Under the pieces are notes generated by a model that had not been told where the DNA came from, searched no databases, and was given only the letters and a program-made list of their open reading frames with translations. DNA of 64,000 nt, from NCBI RefSeq assembly GCF_020723905.1, contig NZ_DYHZ01000002.1, positions 62,001 through 126,000 on the forward strand, read 5' to 3'. Source of the DNA: Anaerolinea thermophila (lineage in GTDB: Bacteria; Chloroflexota; Anaerolineae; Anaerolineales; Anaerolineaceae). The position numbers were made by a program, and so were the translations under genes. Below, piece after piece: positions 1 through 9,622 of this stretch. The first letter of the stretch is position 1; every line of letters starts with the position of its first letter.

Positions 1-4
1 ACTC

Positions 5-907
5 ATGCCCAAAAACTTTGTGTTTTACAACCCGCAGGAACATCAGCACATCATTGCTCTGCTGGAGCAAAAGCAGCCCGCTGCACTGGTGTGCGCCACG
101 GGTAGAAACGCGGCGGTGGCGGGTGGAGTGTATCCCTTCCCGCTCATTGAAGATGGCGATTTTGACATCCCCTCGGTGTACCTGACGGCAGAAGACGGGC
201 AGGAATTGCTGTCCTGCGTGGGCACAATCGTGCAACTGGAGTCTCGTTCGGATCGCATTCCGGCGCAAGCCTATCAGGTGATTGCCCGCAGGGGAGAAAA
301 CCCTGATCAACGCATCGTAATTTCTGCCCACATCGATGCCAAAAAAGGCACACCCGGCGCCATGGATAATGCCTCCGGTGTGGTGGTTTTGCTGTTGCTG
401 GCTGAACACCTTCGGTCGTATCAGGGAGGAATTACCCTCGAACTGATCCCGTTCAATGGAGAAGATTACTATGCGGTGCCGGGGCAAATGGCGTTCCTGC
501 GACAGAATCAGGGGCGCCTTCATACCATCCGACTCAATATAAACATCGACGGGGCTGGTTATAAAGAGGGCAAAACCGCGCTGTCCTTTTTTAACCTTCC
601 CGAAGCCCTGCACGCTCATATGGTGCAAATCCTCACCCGGTATAAGGGATTGACAGAAGGCGCTCCATGGTATCAGGGGGATCACAGCATCTTTCTTCAG
701 CAGGGCATTCCTGCCGTGGCAGTCACCTCTCAGTGGTACCTGGAGAATATGGAAACTCAGGATATCACCCACACGCCAAAGGATTGTCCCGAGATTGTCG
801 ACCCCTGGAAACTGGTGGAGGTTGCCGAAGCGCTCAGTGCTTTCATCCATGGGTTGGCAGATGCACCACAGGATCGCTTTCTCCGTGATTCGTCCCCATC
901 TCTCTGA
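5..907 (+). CDS. M28-family metallopeptidase (PA-like N-terminal part plus peptidase domain), probably 5'-truncated by the window edge
   Basis: ORF of 300 aa; ISAHIDAKKGTPGAMDNASGVVVLLLLAE and FNGEDYY motifs typical of M28 zinc peptidases; the ORF begins at the window edge. Confidence 0.8.
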   Translation: MPKNFVFYNPQEHQHIIALLEQKQPAALVCATGRNAAVAGGVYPFPLIEDGDFDIPSVYLTAEDGQELLSCVGTIVQLESRSDRIPAQAYQVIARRGENPDQRIVISAHIDAKKGTPGAMDNASGVVVLLLLAEHLRSYQGGITLELIPFNGEDYYAVPGQMAFLRQNQGRLHTIRLNINIDGAGYKEGKTALSFFNLPEALHAHMVQILTRYKGLTEGAPWYQGDHSIFLQQGIPAVAVTSQWYLENMETQDITHTPKDCPEIVDPWKLVEVAEALSAFIHGLADAPQDRFLRDSSPSL

Positions 908-1339
908 CTGGCTTTCGCAAGCAGGTGCTTCAGTGACTGCGGTCAGGCGCACACGAAAATTTAAAAATAATAAATTATTATCAACAATTCGTCTTATGAT
1001 GGATTGAATAGACAGGTCATCATAAGGACGATGCGCCAGGCTTCCATCATAGGAGCCCTTCCCCACAACCTGGCGTGCGGTTTTTTCTTCACGCCCGAAG
1101 ACCTGCCCCTGTGCCGTAGATTAGCCCATGCGCTGTAGGAAAAATCGAGGAGCAAAGTCCGCCGGGCGTTGCAGGAGTGCGCCGATATGACCACCTCTCG
1201 CGCATGGGAGTTGCCGAAACAACTGTGGGAAACTGCCAGCAAGCCCCAGAACAATCCCGTGCATGGGTTTCCGGCGATCAAGTTCGAGTACTTCTTTCTA
1301 TTGCTGGATTCCTGCCCTGCCTTCCCGTATAATCAGGGT

Positions 1340-1987
1340 ATGGACATTCCTTCAGGTTTCTGGGGCACACTCATTGCCTGCGCCCTGTACGGCGCAGTTC
1401 ATTCGGCGCTGGCTTCTCATACCGTCAAGGGATGGGCGGAGCGCCGCTTTGGCGCATGGGCACAGCGCACTTACCGCCTGTTTTTTGTCTTCATGGCTTC
1501 TCTGACCACGCTGGCACTGGCGGCGGTTCCCCTGATTCTGCCTGACCGCCCGCTGTATGTCATTCCCTTCCCGTGGGTGGTGCTGACGCTGGCTGTGCAG
1601 GCGTTTGCCGTGTGGGGACTGCTGATGGCATTGCGTCAAACCGATGCGCTTTCTTTTCTGGGATTGCGGCAGTTATCTGATCCCCAGCCTCTGCGCCGCC
1701 GCGCGCAGAGCGGAGAACTGATCACCGGCGGGTTTTACGGCATGGTGCGTCATCCGCTGTACCTGTTCTCGCTGATTCTCATCTGGCTGTTTCCCGTGGT
1801 GACCTGGAACATCCTTGCGCTGATGATCGGGATTTCGGCGTATCTTTATGTGGGCACTCTGCTGGAAGAGCGCAAATTGCTGGACGAATTTGGCGAAGCC
1901 TACGCCCGGTACCGGCGCGACACCCCGATGATTTTCCCCCGCCTGTTTCCCCGGCGTCCTAAAACGCCACGCCCAGAAGGAGAATGA
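1340..1987 (+). CDS. Integral membrane methyltransferase-like protein (NnrU / isoprenylcysteine carboxyl methyltransferase type)
   Basis: Hydrophobic protein with GFYGMVRHPLYLFSLILIWLFP and LLEERKLLDEFGEAYARYRRDTPM (ICMT/PEMT-like C-terminus); start moved from 1169 to the ATG at 1340 (MDIPSGFWG). Confidence 0.7.
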   Translation: MDIPSGFWGTLIACALYGAVHSALASHTVKGWAERRFGAWAQRTYRLFFVFMASLTTLALAAVPLILPDRPLYVIPFPWVVLTLAVQAFAVWGLLMALRQTDALSFLGLRQLSDPQPLRRRAQSGELITGGFYGMVRHPLYLFSLILIWLFPVVTWNILALMIGISAYLYVGTLLEERKLLDEFGEAYARYRRDTPMIFPRLFPRRPKTPRPEGE

Positions 1988-3257
1988 GCATCTCGGTGCG
2001 GCTCAATCCGCCGTGGCGTCCCAGCAGGGAATTTTCCTTCAACCCAAAGTACCAGTAATCCCCCTCGTGGGGCAGGATGACAAAATCGCCGATGCGATCC
2101 CACAGACAGGGAGTGGGTTCGGTATTTCCCAGCCAGCCCGCCCGCACGAACTCTGCCGCGGGCAGAACCTCAAAGCGCCCATTCCAGATGCTGGTTACGG
2201 CTTCCTGAAACGCGGCTTCTTTGCCTGCGCGGACGAAGGCAAACGGCAGGCGCGCTTCACCGGAAGGTACCATGGTCAGGCAGTCCATTAATCGGGGATG
2301 GCGGCGGACCTCGAACTCCGCCCGCCGCGGGGTGGAGATGTGCCCGTGATCGGCGGCAAACAGCAGGAGGGTTTTTCCGCGGCTTTGCCGGTGAATCTGG
2401 CGGAAGAACAGGTCAAACTGCTGGGTGAACATCAGCCATTCGCGCCATGCCCGTGGATCGGCGGGGGAGAAGCGGTGCATGGCTTCATCCACTGCCCCCC
2501 AGTAGGCGTGGATGTAGCGCGGGTAGGGGGTATGACGAGCTACCAGTTGCTCCAGGGTGACGAACAAATCGCCCAGCGAACCCACCGGGAAAATTTCCGC
2601 TCCGGGGTAAAGCATTTGTGAGAGGCTTGAGCGGGCAATGGAGCGGTGCAGAAGCACCTGCACACCCACCCCCTGTTCGTTCAGGGCTCGACTGATGGTC
2701 GGGACGGGCAGGAAGGTTTCGGGGTTGAACCCCGCCAGCCGCAGGGTGGCACTGCCCTCGGTATATACCGCCGGTTGCAGGGTGATCATGTTGGTGAGGA
2801 TGCCGTATTCCTTCAGGAAAAGTTCATACCCCACCACACCGTGCGCGGCAGGGAGCGCGCCCGTCCACAGGCTGACCAGTGCGGTGGCAGTGGTGCTGGG
2901 AACCACGCTCGTCAGAGGTACGGCGAGGCTGTCGGCGGGCAACTGCGTCCAGAAACGCAAATCATCATCTCGCGAAGCGCGTTCCAGCGTGTTTTGCATC
3001 CAGTCCAGACCGATGCCGTCCACCAGAATCAGAATGACCGTGTCGAAACACTCGTTCCACTGCTGGAGATCGGGCATTGCCAGCGGGGGGCACATGGCTG
3101 GTAGAGGTTCAGCGCCCAGCCAGCGGAATATGCTGGCTGGCAGGTTGACCAGCGAGTAGCCTTCGTAGAGGGGGAAGAAGCGTTCGCTCCCGGCAGGCAA
3201 GATCTGCGTCTGCCGGCGCTCCATCTCGTTCAAGATTGCTTCTATGGCATTTTTCAT
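1959..3257 (-). CDS. Alkaline phosphatase superfamily protein (type I phosphodiesterase / nucleotide pyrophosphatase-like)
   Basis: VILILVDGIGLDWMQ, VPSTTATALVSLWTG and LLLFAADHGHIST motifs; start chosen at MKNAIEAIL. Confidence 0.75.
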   Translation of the reverse strand: MKNAIEAILNEMERRQTQILPAGSERFFPLYEGYSLVNLPASIFRWLGAEPLPAMCPPLAMPDLQQWNECFDTVILILVDGIGLDWMQNTLERASRDDDLRFWTQLPADSLAVPLTSVVPSTTATALVSLWTGALPAAHGVVGYELFLKEYGILTNMITLQPAVYTEGSATLRLAGFNPETFLPVPTISRALNEQGVGVQVLLHRSIARSSLSQMLYPGAEIFPVGSLGDLFVTLEQLVARHTPYPRYIHAYWGAVDEAMHRFSPADPRAWREWLMFTQQFDLFFRQIHRQSRGKTLLLFAADHGHISTPRRAEFEVRRHPRLMDCLTMVPSGEARLPFAFVRAGKEAAFQEAVTSIWNGRFEVLPAAEFVRAGWLGNTEPTPCLWDRIGDFVILPHEGDYWYFGLKENSLLGRHGGLSRTEMLILLLGVAF

Positions 3258-3270
3258 CCACGCCCTCCTT

Positions 3271-4011
3271 TCAGCGCACCTGCCAGCGGCACAGGCGTCG
3301 CTCCAGTCCATCTACCAGAAAATACAGTCCCAGCCCCAGAAAACTCATGGCGAGAATCCCCGCATACATGGCAGGGTAATTCAGCAGGGTACTGCCCTGA
3401 AAGTAAATGTAGTATCCCAGCCCCACGCGGGTGGCAAAAAGTTCTGCCACATACAGCACCGCCACCGCCGTGCCGATGGACTGGCGTAACGCGGTGAGGA
3501 TTCCGGGCAAACTGGCGGGCAGGTACACAAAGCGGAACAGGGCGCGCCTGCCCGCCCCCAGACTGCGCACCGAAAGAATCAGTTCCGGGCGCAGGGCGGC
3601 GGCTTGATCGCGCACCAGCACCAGAATCTGGAAGAAGAGGATGAGGAAGATGACCAGAATTTTGGAGAGGTCGCCAATCCCGAAGAAGAGCAACAGCACC
3701 GGCACAAACACCACTTTGGGGATGGGGTAAAGCAGATAAATGATGGGGGTGAACAGGCGGTTGAGTCTCTGGCTTTGCCCCAGCACCAGTCCGGCGGGCG
3801 CGGCAAGCAGGATGGACAGCAGGGTGCTGGCAACCACACGCCACAGACTGGCAAGGAAGTGTATGGGCAAATCGCCGGAGAGGGTTTCCTGAATCAATGC
3901 GCCGAACACGCGCCATGGATCGGGCAAAATAGGCTGATTCACCAGCCATGCCAGCACCTGCCACAGGGCAAGCAGTGCCAGAAGAGCCAGAAGAAAATCA
4001 CGGCGTTTCAT
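3271..4011 (-). CDS. ABC transporter permease (SsuC/TauC/nitrate type)
   Basis: Multi-TM; EAA-like loop 'RSLGAGRRALFRFVYLPASLPGILTALRQSIGTA'; adjacent to ATPase and binding protein. Confidence 0.85.
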   Translation of the reverse strand: MKRRDFLLALLALLALWQVLAWLVNQPILPDPWRVFGALIQETLSGDLPIHFLASLWRVVASTLLSILLAAPAGLVLGQSQRLNRLFTPIIYLLYPIPKVVFVPVLLLFFGIGDLSKILVIFLILFFQILVLVRDQAAALRPELILSVRSLGAGRRALFRFVYLPASLPGILTALRQSIGTAVAVLYVAELFATRVGLGYYIYFQGSTLLNYPAMYAGILAMSFLGLGLYFLVDGLERRLCRWQVR

Positions 4012-4769
4012 GTGCGGTTCAATGCCTCCCGCAGGAACTGACAGATTGCCTGATATTCCGGGGTGGCGCGGTAATGGGCTTCACCGGCGCCCGGATTGTC
4101 CAGCACCAGCGCCTGCGTGTTGGGCGGGTTGCCCAGCACCAGAATGCGCTTACCCACCATCGCCGCCTCTTCAATGGCATGGGTTACCAGCACCAGGGTA
4201 AGGTGCTGGTCTGCCCACAGTTCCATCACCAGCGATTGCAGTCCTTCGCGGGTGGGGGCGTCCAGTGAGGAAAACGGCTCATCCATCAGTAAAAGGTCGG
4301 GCTCCAGCGCCAGGGTGCGGGCAATGGCGGTGCGCTGACGCTGTCCGCCGGAAATTTGCGCGGGGAAATGCCCGGCAACTTCCAGCAAACCCAGGCGTTC
4401 CAGCCAGTGGGTGACATCCGTTCGGGGAACGTAGTCTTTCGGGGCATGAATGCCATCGGCGCCGTACAGGTTACGAACCCGCAAGCCCAGGGCGGCGTTT
4501 TCACGCACGGTTGCCCACGGCAACAGCCCGTAATCCTGAATGATTAAACCGGTGTGCGGACGCGGGCGGGTGAGGGGTTGTCCTTCCACCAGCACCTGTC
4601 CCTGAGTGGGGAAGAGTAAACCCGCCGCCAGCGCCAGCAGGGTGGATTTTCCGCATCCGGAAGGTCCCAGCACTGCCCAGGCATCGCCCTTTTCCACCCG
4701 CCAGTTGAAGTTCAGAAAGAGGGGCGCGCCGTGGCGGTATTGAAACGTAACCTGTCGAAATTCCAGCAT
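4008..4769 (-). CDS. ABC transporter ATP-binding protein (SsuB/TauB/nitrate type)
   Basis: Walker A GPSGCGKST, signature ISGGQRQRTAIAR, Walker B LLLMDEPFSSLD. Confidence 0.92.
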   Translation of the reverse strand: MLEFRQVTFQYRHGAPLFLNFNWRVEKGDAWAVLGPSGCGKSTLLALAAGLLFPTQGQVLVEGQPLTRPRPHTGLIIQDYGLLPWATVRENAALGLRVRNLYGADGIHAPKDYVPRTDVTHWLERLGLLEVAGHFPAQISGGQRQRTAIARTLALEPDLLLMDEPFSSLDAPTREGLQSLVMELWADQHLTLVLVTHAIEEAAMVGKRILVLGNPPNTQALVLDNPGAGEAHYRATPEYQAICQFLREALNRT

Positions 4770-4788
4770 TCCTTATATCTCAATCAAA

Positions 4789-4825
4789 AATGGGTTATGA
4801 GGATTGTACTCCATCATAACCCATT
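4789..4825 (-). terminator. Perfect 12-bp stem with 13-nt loop between the binding-protein gene and the ATPase gene (attenuator / leaky terminator candidate)
   Basis: AATGGGTTATGA (4789-4800) / TCATAACCCATT (4814-4825); on the minus strand the stem ends CCCATTTTTG. Confidence 0.65.
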
Positions 4826-4846
4826 CGCCAAAGTGGGCGTTGAACC

Positions 4847-5815
4847 TTACTTTTGGGGCAGGAACGAGGCGTTGATGACGTCCTGATAGGTTTGATCTGC
4901 CTTCAGGAAGCCCTTTTCTTTTGCCCAGGTGAGCGTATCCATGAACTGCTCTTCGGTGGGTACGCCCGCCGTTACAAAGGGCGGAACCACAAAAGTCTCC
5001 GCCAGCGGAGCGGGCAGGATTTTGTTCTCCACCAGCAGTTGCTTCCATTCGGCTCTGGCAGGGTCGGCATTGATAAGCGCCACGGCGTCTTCCAGCGCCA
5101 GCAGGAAGCGTTTGACGGCTTCCGGATTGTTCTTGAGCACCTCGTTGCGGAAAGTCCAGGTGCTGAACGAGTACTGTGGATAGGCGGCATCGGAGATGAT
5201 AGCAACACTGCCTTCTTTGACGGCAACACTGGCAAGCGGTTCGGGCAGGACGGCGGCATCCAGTTCGCCGCTCTTGACCAGCGCCAGGCGGGCGTCAATC
5301 TTGGGCACCGAGGTCAGTTTGACTTCCTGCGGATTCACACCTTCCGCCGTGAGCAGGCGCTCGGTGACGTACTGGATGATAGTGCCTTCGGAAATGCCCA
5401 CCGATTTTCCCTTCAAATCGGCAACCGACTTCACGCCGCTGTTGGGGTTGGCAACCAGAGTGAAAAGGGCGGCGTCTTTGGTGGCGGCGCGGGCATACCG
5501 CACGACCTGAACGCGGGCGCTTTCCTTGTTAAAGTACAGTGCAGAGAGTACTTCGTTGAGCATACCATCTGCCTGCCCTGCCGCAACCAGTTGATCGCGT
5601 TCGGGGGCAGAGCCAGCGGGGATGAACTCAACGGTCAGGTTGTACTTGCTGAACAGTCCCTGCTGTTGGGCGACCAGCACAGGCATGGTGTCCAGAATGG
5701 GCAGAGCCACCACCTTGAGGGTGGCAGGCTGGCTGGTGGGAGTTGCCTGCGGCGCACAGCCCAGCAGGCTCAGCACCACCGCCAGGATAAAAAACAACAC
5801 AAACGTCTTCTTCAC
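4847..5815 (-). CDS. ABC transporter substrate-binding lipoprotein (NMT1 / SsuA-like)
   Basis: Lipobox LSLLGCAPQ; VVALPILDTMPVLVAQQQGLFSKYNLTVEFIPAGSAPERDQLVAAGQADG. Confidence 0.85.
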   Translation of the reverse strand: MKKTFVLFFILAVVLSLLGCAPQATPTSQPATLKVVALPILDTMPVLVAQQQGLFSKYNLTVEFIPAGSAPERDQLVAAGQADGMLNEVLSALYFNKESARVQVVRYARAATKDAALFTLVANPNSGVKSVADLKGKSVGISEGTIIQYVTERLLTAEGVNPQEVKLTSVPKIDARLALVKSGELDAAVLPEPLASVAVKEGSVAIISDAAYPQYSFSTWTFRNEVLKNNPEAVKRFLLALEDAVALINADPARAEWKQLLVENKILPAPLAETFVVPPFVTAGVPTEEQFMDTLTWAKEKGFLKADQTYQDVINASFLPQK

Positions 5816-5913
5816 ATATCCTCCACAAAGCAGACAAATTTCGGCAGGATTATACCCACTTAACAGTTACTTTACAATCTTTGATAGAGGGCGAAACTGG
5901 CTGGCTGGCTTTC

Positions 5914-5942
5914 TTGACTCTGAAAAAAGGCTGTGTTAAAGT
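5914..5942 (+). promoter_or_regulatory. Candidate sigma-70 type promoter of the Roadblock/V4R/RR cluster
   Basis: TTGACT - 17 nt - TAAAGT, about 60 bp upstream of the 6003 start. Confidence 0.5.
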
Positions 5943-6002
5943 ATCATATAAGGGCGTTAGTCCTGTCAAACCGATCCAATCCCACTTTTAAGGAGTGTTG
6001 CT

Positions 6003-6374
6003 TTGACGAAATCCCGCACCCAAATGATGGTTGATCGGCTGCGTGAGTTGCAGGCTTCGTCGCCCGATATCGAAGCCTCGGCGGTAGTCAGCGTGGATGG
6101 GCTGACGATTGCTTCTGCGCTCCCGCAAGGGGTTGAGGAAGATCGTGTCTCGGCAATGTCGGCGGCAATGCTCTCGCTGGGCGAACGCATTGCCAATGAA
6201 CTGGGGCGCGGCTCCCTCGAGCAGGTGTACATTAAGGGCGAAAAAGGCTACGTCGTCCTGATGTCGGTTGGTGAAGAAGCCGTTCTTACGGCGCTGGCAC
6301 GCGAACAGGCAAAACTGGGTTTGATCTTCCTGGATATGCGCCGAGCCGCGGAAGACCTGACCAAACTGATCTAG
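6003..6374 (+). CDS. Roadblock/LC7 (MglB-like) domain protein
   Basis: VDRLRELQASSPDIEASAVVSVDGLTIASALPQGVEEDRVSAMSAAMLSLGERIANEL typical Roadblock/LC7; TTG start. Confidence 0.85.
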   Translation: MTKSRTQMMVDRLRELQASSPDIEASAVVSVDGLTIASALPQGVEEDRVSAMSAAMLSLGERIANELGRGSLEQVYIKGEKGYVVLMSVGEEAVLTALAREQAKLGLIFLDMRRAAEDLTKLI

Positions 6375-6390
6375 GAGGGAACCCTGCCTC

Positions 6391-7023
6391 ATGGAACCCA
6401 TTCCGAAGAGTGGCTTGTACTACTCCAATAAAATGGCACGTCTGGCGCTGCTGGCGCTGGAAGAAGTCATGGGCAAGAATGGCTTGAACGCCATTCTCAA
6501 CCTGGCGAACCTTTCTCATCTCATTGATAACCTGCCTCCCGATAACCTGAACCGCGAGTTTGATTTTGCCGACTTTTCCATGCTCAACGGCGCGCTGGAA
6601 GAAATGTACGGTCCGCGCGGTGGGCGTGGGCTGGCAAAACGCGCCGGGCGGGCGGTCTTTATGGAAGGCTTGCGCAACTTTGGCGCGCTGGCAGGCGCCG
6701 GCGATCTGGCGTTCAAAATCCTGCCGCTCTCGACCAAACTGCGCATCGGCATCCCTGCCATGGCAAAAATCTTCAGCACCACCAGCGATCAACACACCAC
6801 CGTTGAGGAAAAAGAAGACCACTTCGTGTACACCATTCACAAGTGCCCGGTGTGCTACGGTCGCCACACCGAAAAACCGTGCTGTCACATTGCCACGGGC
6901 GTGATTCTGGAAGGCTTGCGCTGGGTCTCGGGTGGTCACGAGTTCAAGGTAGAAGAGGTGCGCTGTATTGCCTGCGGCGACCCGACCTGTGATTTCATTA
7001 TCTACAAAGAGCCTGAGTCCTGA
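6391..7023 (+). CDS. V4R (4-vinyl reductase) domain protein
   Basis: C-terminal Cys-rich CPVCYGRHTEKPCC...VEEVRCIACGDPTCDFIIY, typical of V4R/4VR domains. Confidence 0.8.
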   Translation: MEPIPKSGLYYSNKMARLALLALEEVMGKNGLNAILNLANLSHLIDNLPPDNLNREFDFADFSMLNGALEEMYGPRGGRGLAKRAGRAVFMEGLRNFGALAGAGDLAFKILPLSTKLRIGIPAMAKIFSTTSDQHTTVEEKEDHFVYTIHKCPVCYGRHTEKPCCHIATGVILEGLRWVSGGHEFKVEEVRCIACGDPTCDFIIYKEPES

Positions 7024-7107
7024 TTCTTCCCACCCGGGAATGTTTGTCTTTGAGCGTGGGAGGCGCCCTGGGGCTCTCCCATTCCTCTTTTGTGTGCAGG
7101 TGAGCCG

Positions 7108-7959
7108 GTGAACGAGAAAAAGTCAACCCTTTTGATTGTGGAAGATGATCTGGACATCGCCGATATGCTGAACGCGTATTTTCGCGTCCAGGGGTACGAA
7201 GTCCAGACGGTGAACTGGGGCGAGGATGGGGTGCGCGCCGCACAGAGCGGCATGCCCGATCTCATCATTCTGGACATCCGCTTGCCCGATATTGATGGCT
7301 TTGAAGTTGCCCGCCGCCTGCGCACCAACCGCCGCACCCGCGATATTCCCATTATCTTCCTCACCGAAAAGCGTGGGCGCGACGACCGCCTGAAAGGGCT
7401 GGAACTGCAAGCCGATGACTACATCACCAAGCCCTTCGACATCGCTGAACTGCGTCTGCGGGTGCGCAATGCTCTGCAGCGGGCTTCGCAGGAGACCCTC
7501 ATTAACCCCGTCACCGGGATGCCGGAAGGGAAGCCGGTGGATGAAGCCCTGGAGAGCAGTCTGCATCAACCCGATGCCGTGTTGCTGGTGGCGCAACTGA
7601 AAAATCTGGAACGATTCCGCGATGTGTACGGTTTTGTTGCCGGGGATGACCTCCTGCGCGCCGTCTCGCTGATGATGCGCGATACCGTCATCCAGATGGG
7701 CGGGGAAGAGGATTTCTTCGGACACCTGACCCCTTCTACCTTTGTCATCGTCACCCGCGAAAACCAGGTCCACGCCATCAGCGAGCGCATCCGCCGCCAG
7801 TTGGAGCAGTCGTTCGATTACTTTTACAGCGATCAGCACCGCGAGAAGGGCCTGTTTGCCGATCATCCGCTTTCCATCGAATTGCACACATTGAAACCTT
7901 CTGCCCTCCAGACCCATCTGGAGGGGTTGAAAGCGGCGCTCCAGCAGTTCTATCACTGA
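7108..7959 (+). CDS. Response regulator: receiver domain plus degenerate GGDEF-like output domain
   Basis: LLIVEDDLDIADML, DLIILDIRLPDIDGFEV, LTEKRGRDDRLKGLELQADDYITKPFD; C-terminal YGFVAGDDLLRAVSLMMRD...GHLTPSTFVIVT lacks GG(D/E)EF; GTG start at 7108 assumed. Confidence 0.85.
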   Translation: MNEKKSTLLIVEDDLDIADMLNAYFRVQGYEVQTVNWGEDGVRAAQSGMPDLIILDIRLPDIDGFEVARRLRTNRRTRDIPIIFLTEKRGRDDRLKGLELQADDYITKPFDIAELRLRVRNALQRASQETLINPVTGMPEGKPVDEALESSLHQPDAVLLVAQLKNLERFRDVYGFVAGDDLLRAVSLMMRDTVIQMGGEEDFFGHLTPSTFVIVTRENQVHAISERIRRQLEQSFDYFYSDQHREKGLFADHPLSIELHTLKPSALQTHLEGLKAALQQFYH

Positions 7960-7973
7960 TCCCCGCCGGTTTT

Positions 7974-8702
7974 ATGAAAATCACCTTTGTTATCCCCACC
8001 TACAACGAAGCGGAGAACCTGCCTAGGCTGGTCTCCGCATTGTTTTCATTGCCCGTACCCGATTTTCACCTTCTTATCGTGGACGACAACAGCCCCGACG
8101 GCACCGGTCAACTGGCTGACGAACTGGCAAGCCAGTCCGAAGGACGGTTGAGCGTTCTGCATCGCAGCGGCAAACTGGGACTGGGAACAGCCTACATTCA
8201 GGGCTTTCAGCGCGCTCTGGAGGAGGGCGCCGATGCTGTCGGTCAGATGGATGCCGATTTCTCCCATCCCATTGAGAAGATCACTGCGCTGGTGAACGCG
8301 CTGGAAACCTGTGACTGGGTAATTGGCTCGCGCTACGTCCCCGGCGGTCAACTGGATGAGCGCTGGCCCCTGTGGCGCAAATTCCTCTCTTGGTTTGGCA
8401 ATTTCTACGCCCGCACCATTCTGAACCTGAAAGTACAGGACGTCACCGGTGGGTTCAAACTGTGGCGGGCAGAGACGCTGCGCGCCATGCCACTGGAGCG
8501 TATCCGTTCCAACGGCTATGTTTTTCAGGTGGAGATGAATTACGTTGCCAGCCTGCTGGGGTTCAGGTTCAAAGAAATTCCCATTTACTTTGCCGACCGG
8601 CGCTGGGGGAAAAGCAAGATGAATTTCCGCATCCAGATCGAAGCCGCCCTGCGCACCTGGCAGTTGCTGTGGATGTACCGCGACCTGCGCCGCCGGTCTT
8701 AA
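7974..8702 (+). CDS. Family 2 glycosyltransferase, polyprenol-phosphate mannosyltransferase (DPM1-like)
   Basis: FVIPTYNEAENLPRLVSAL, LIVDDNSPDGTGQLADEL, GADAVGQMDADFSHPIEKI, VTGGFKLWR. Confidence 0.88.
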   Translation: MKITFVIPTYNEAENLPRLVSALFSLPVPDFHLLIVDDNSPDGTGQLADELASQSEGRLSVLHRSGKLGLGTAYIQGFQRALEEGADAVGQMDADFSHPIEKITALVNALETCDWVIGSRYVPGGQLDERWPLWRKFLSWFGNFYARTILNLKVQDVTGGFKLWRAETLRAMPLERIRSNGYVFQVEMNYVASLLGFRFKEIPIYFADRRWGKSKMNFRIQIEAALRTWQLLWMYRDLRRRS

Positions 8703-9622
8703 GATTCCTTTTCTGCTCCCCCTTCCAGTTGTTCATACGCTTCCACCAGTGACGCCCATTCCTCAAGCGCCAGGCTTTCGGCGCGTCGGTTCGGGTCAAT
8801 GCCTGCCTGCTGGAGCAGGGCTTCGGTGCGTGCGCCTGTCCATCCCAGCCCGCCGGAGAGGGCGTTGCGCAGGGTTTTACGCTTCTGACTGAACCCGGCG
8901 CGGATGAGGCGGAAGAAAATCTCCAGCCGTCCGGCAGGGATGCGCGGCTGGGGGGATAAATCCACCCGCACCACCGCCGAATCCACTTTGGGGGGAGGGT
9001 AGAAGGCTCCAGCGGGAATGCGCATGGCAATGTGCGGTGTCCCGTACACCTGCACCGAAAGCGCCAGCAGACTCATCTCGCCCGGCACCGCGCAGATGCG
9101 TTGTGCCACCTCGCGCTGAACGGTCAGCACCACCCGTTGCGGGCGGACGGGTGCTTCCAGCAGATGGCGCATCACCGCCGATGTGATGTAATAGGGGATA
9201 TTGGCAACCACAAAGTACCCCGCTGCGGGCATCAGTTGAGCGGGGTTGAACTTCAGAATATCGCCGTGAAGCACCTCGACGTTGCCATACGGGGCAACCA
9301 CCTCTTCGAGCAGGGGGATGAGGGTGTGATCCAGTTCCACCGCTACCACGCGGCGGGCAACCTGCGCCAGTACACGGGTCAAACTACCCAGCCCGGGACC
9401 AATCTCCAGCACCTCTGCCTGCGGGGGCAGTTCCGCCGCCTCAACAATGCGCCGCAGGATGGCGGGGTCGGTGAGAAAATTCTGCCCCAGGCTTTTTCGG
9501 GGCGCCAGCCCGTGAGTGCGTAGCAGCGCCGCCACCGGCAGAGGCGGCAGGTTCAGGGGAGAATCGCCGGAGGGTTGGGAGGCGCCGGCGTCAGGAAATA
9601 CATCGTCACGTTTTGCGACCAT
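8699..9622 (-). CDS. rsmA: 16S rRNA (adenine(1518)-N(6)/adenine(1519)-N(6))-dimethyltransferase
   Basis: RKSLGQNFLTDPAILRRIVEAA, VLEIGPGLGSLTRVLA, VVANIPYYITSAVM; start uncertain (overlaps upstream ORF). Confidence 0.93.
   Translation of the reverse strand: MVAKRDDVFPDAGASQPSGDSPLNLPPLPVAALLRTHGLAPRKSLGQNFLTDPAILRRIVEAAELPPQAEVLEIGPGLGSLTRVLAQVARRVVAVELDHTLIPLLEEVVAPYGNVEVLHGDILKFNPAQLMPAAGYFVVANIPYYITSAVMRHLLEAPVRPQRVVLTVQREVAQRICAVPGEMSLLALSVQVYGTPHIAMRIPAGAFYPPPKVDSAVVRVDLSPQPRIPAGRLEIFFRLIRAGFSQKRKTLRNALSGGLGWTGARTEALLQQAGIDPNRRAESLALEEWASLVEAYEQLEGGAEKES

Noticed and set aside
4847-5880. Possible thiamin (THI-box) control of the NMT1-like transporter
   Set aside because: I looked for the conserved TPP riboswitch core upstream of the binding-protein gene and did not see it.
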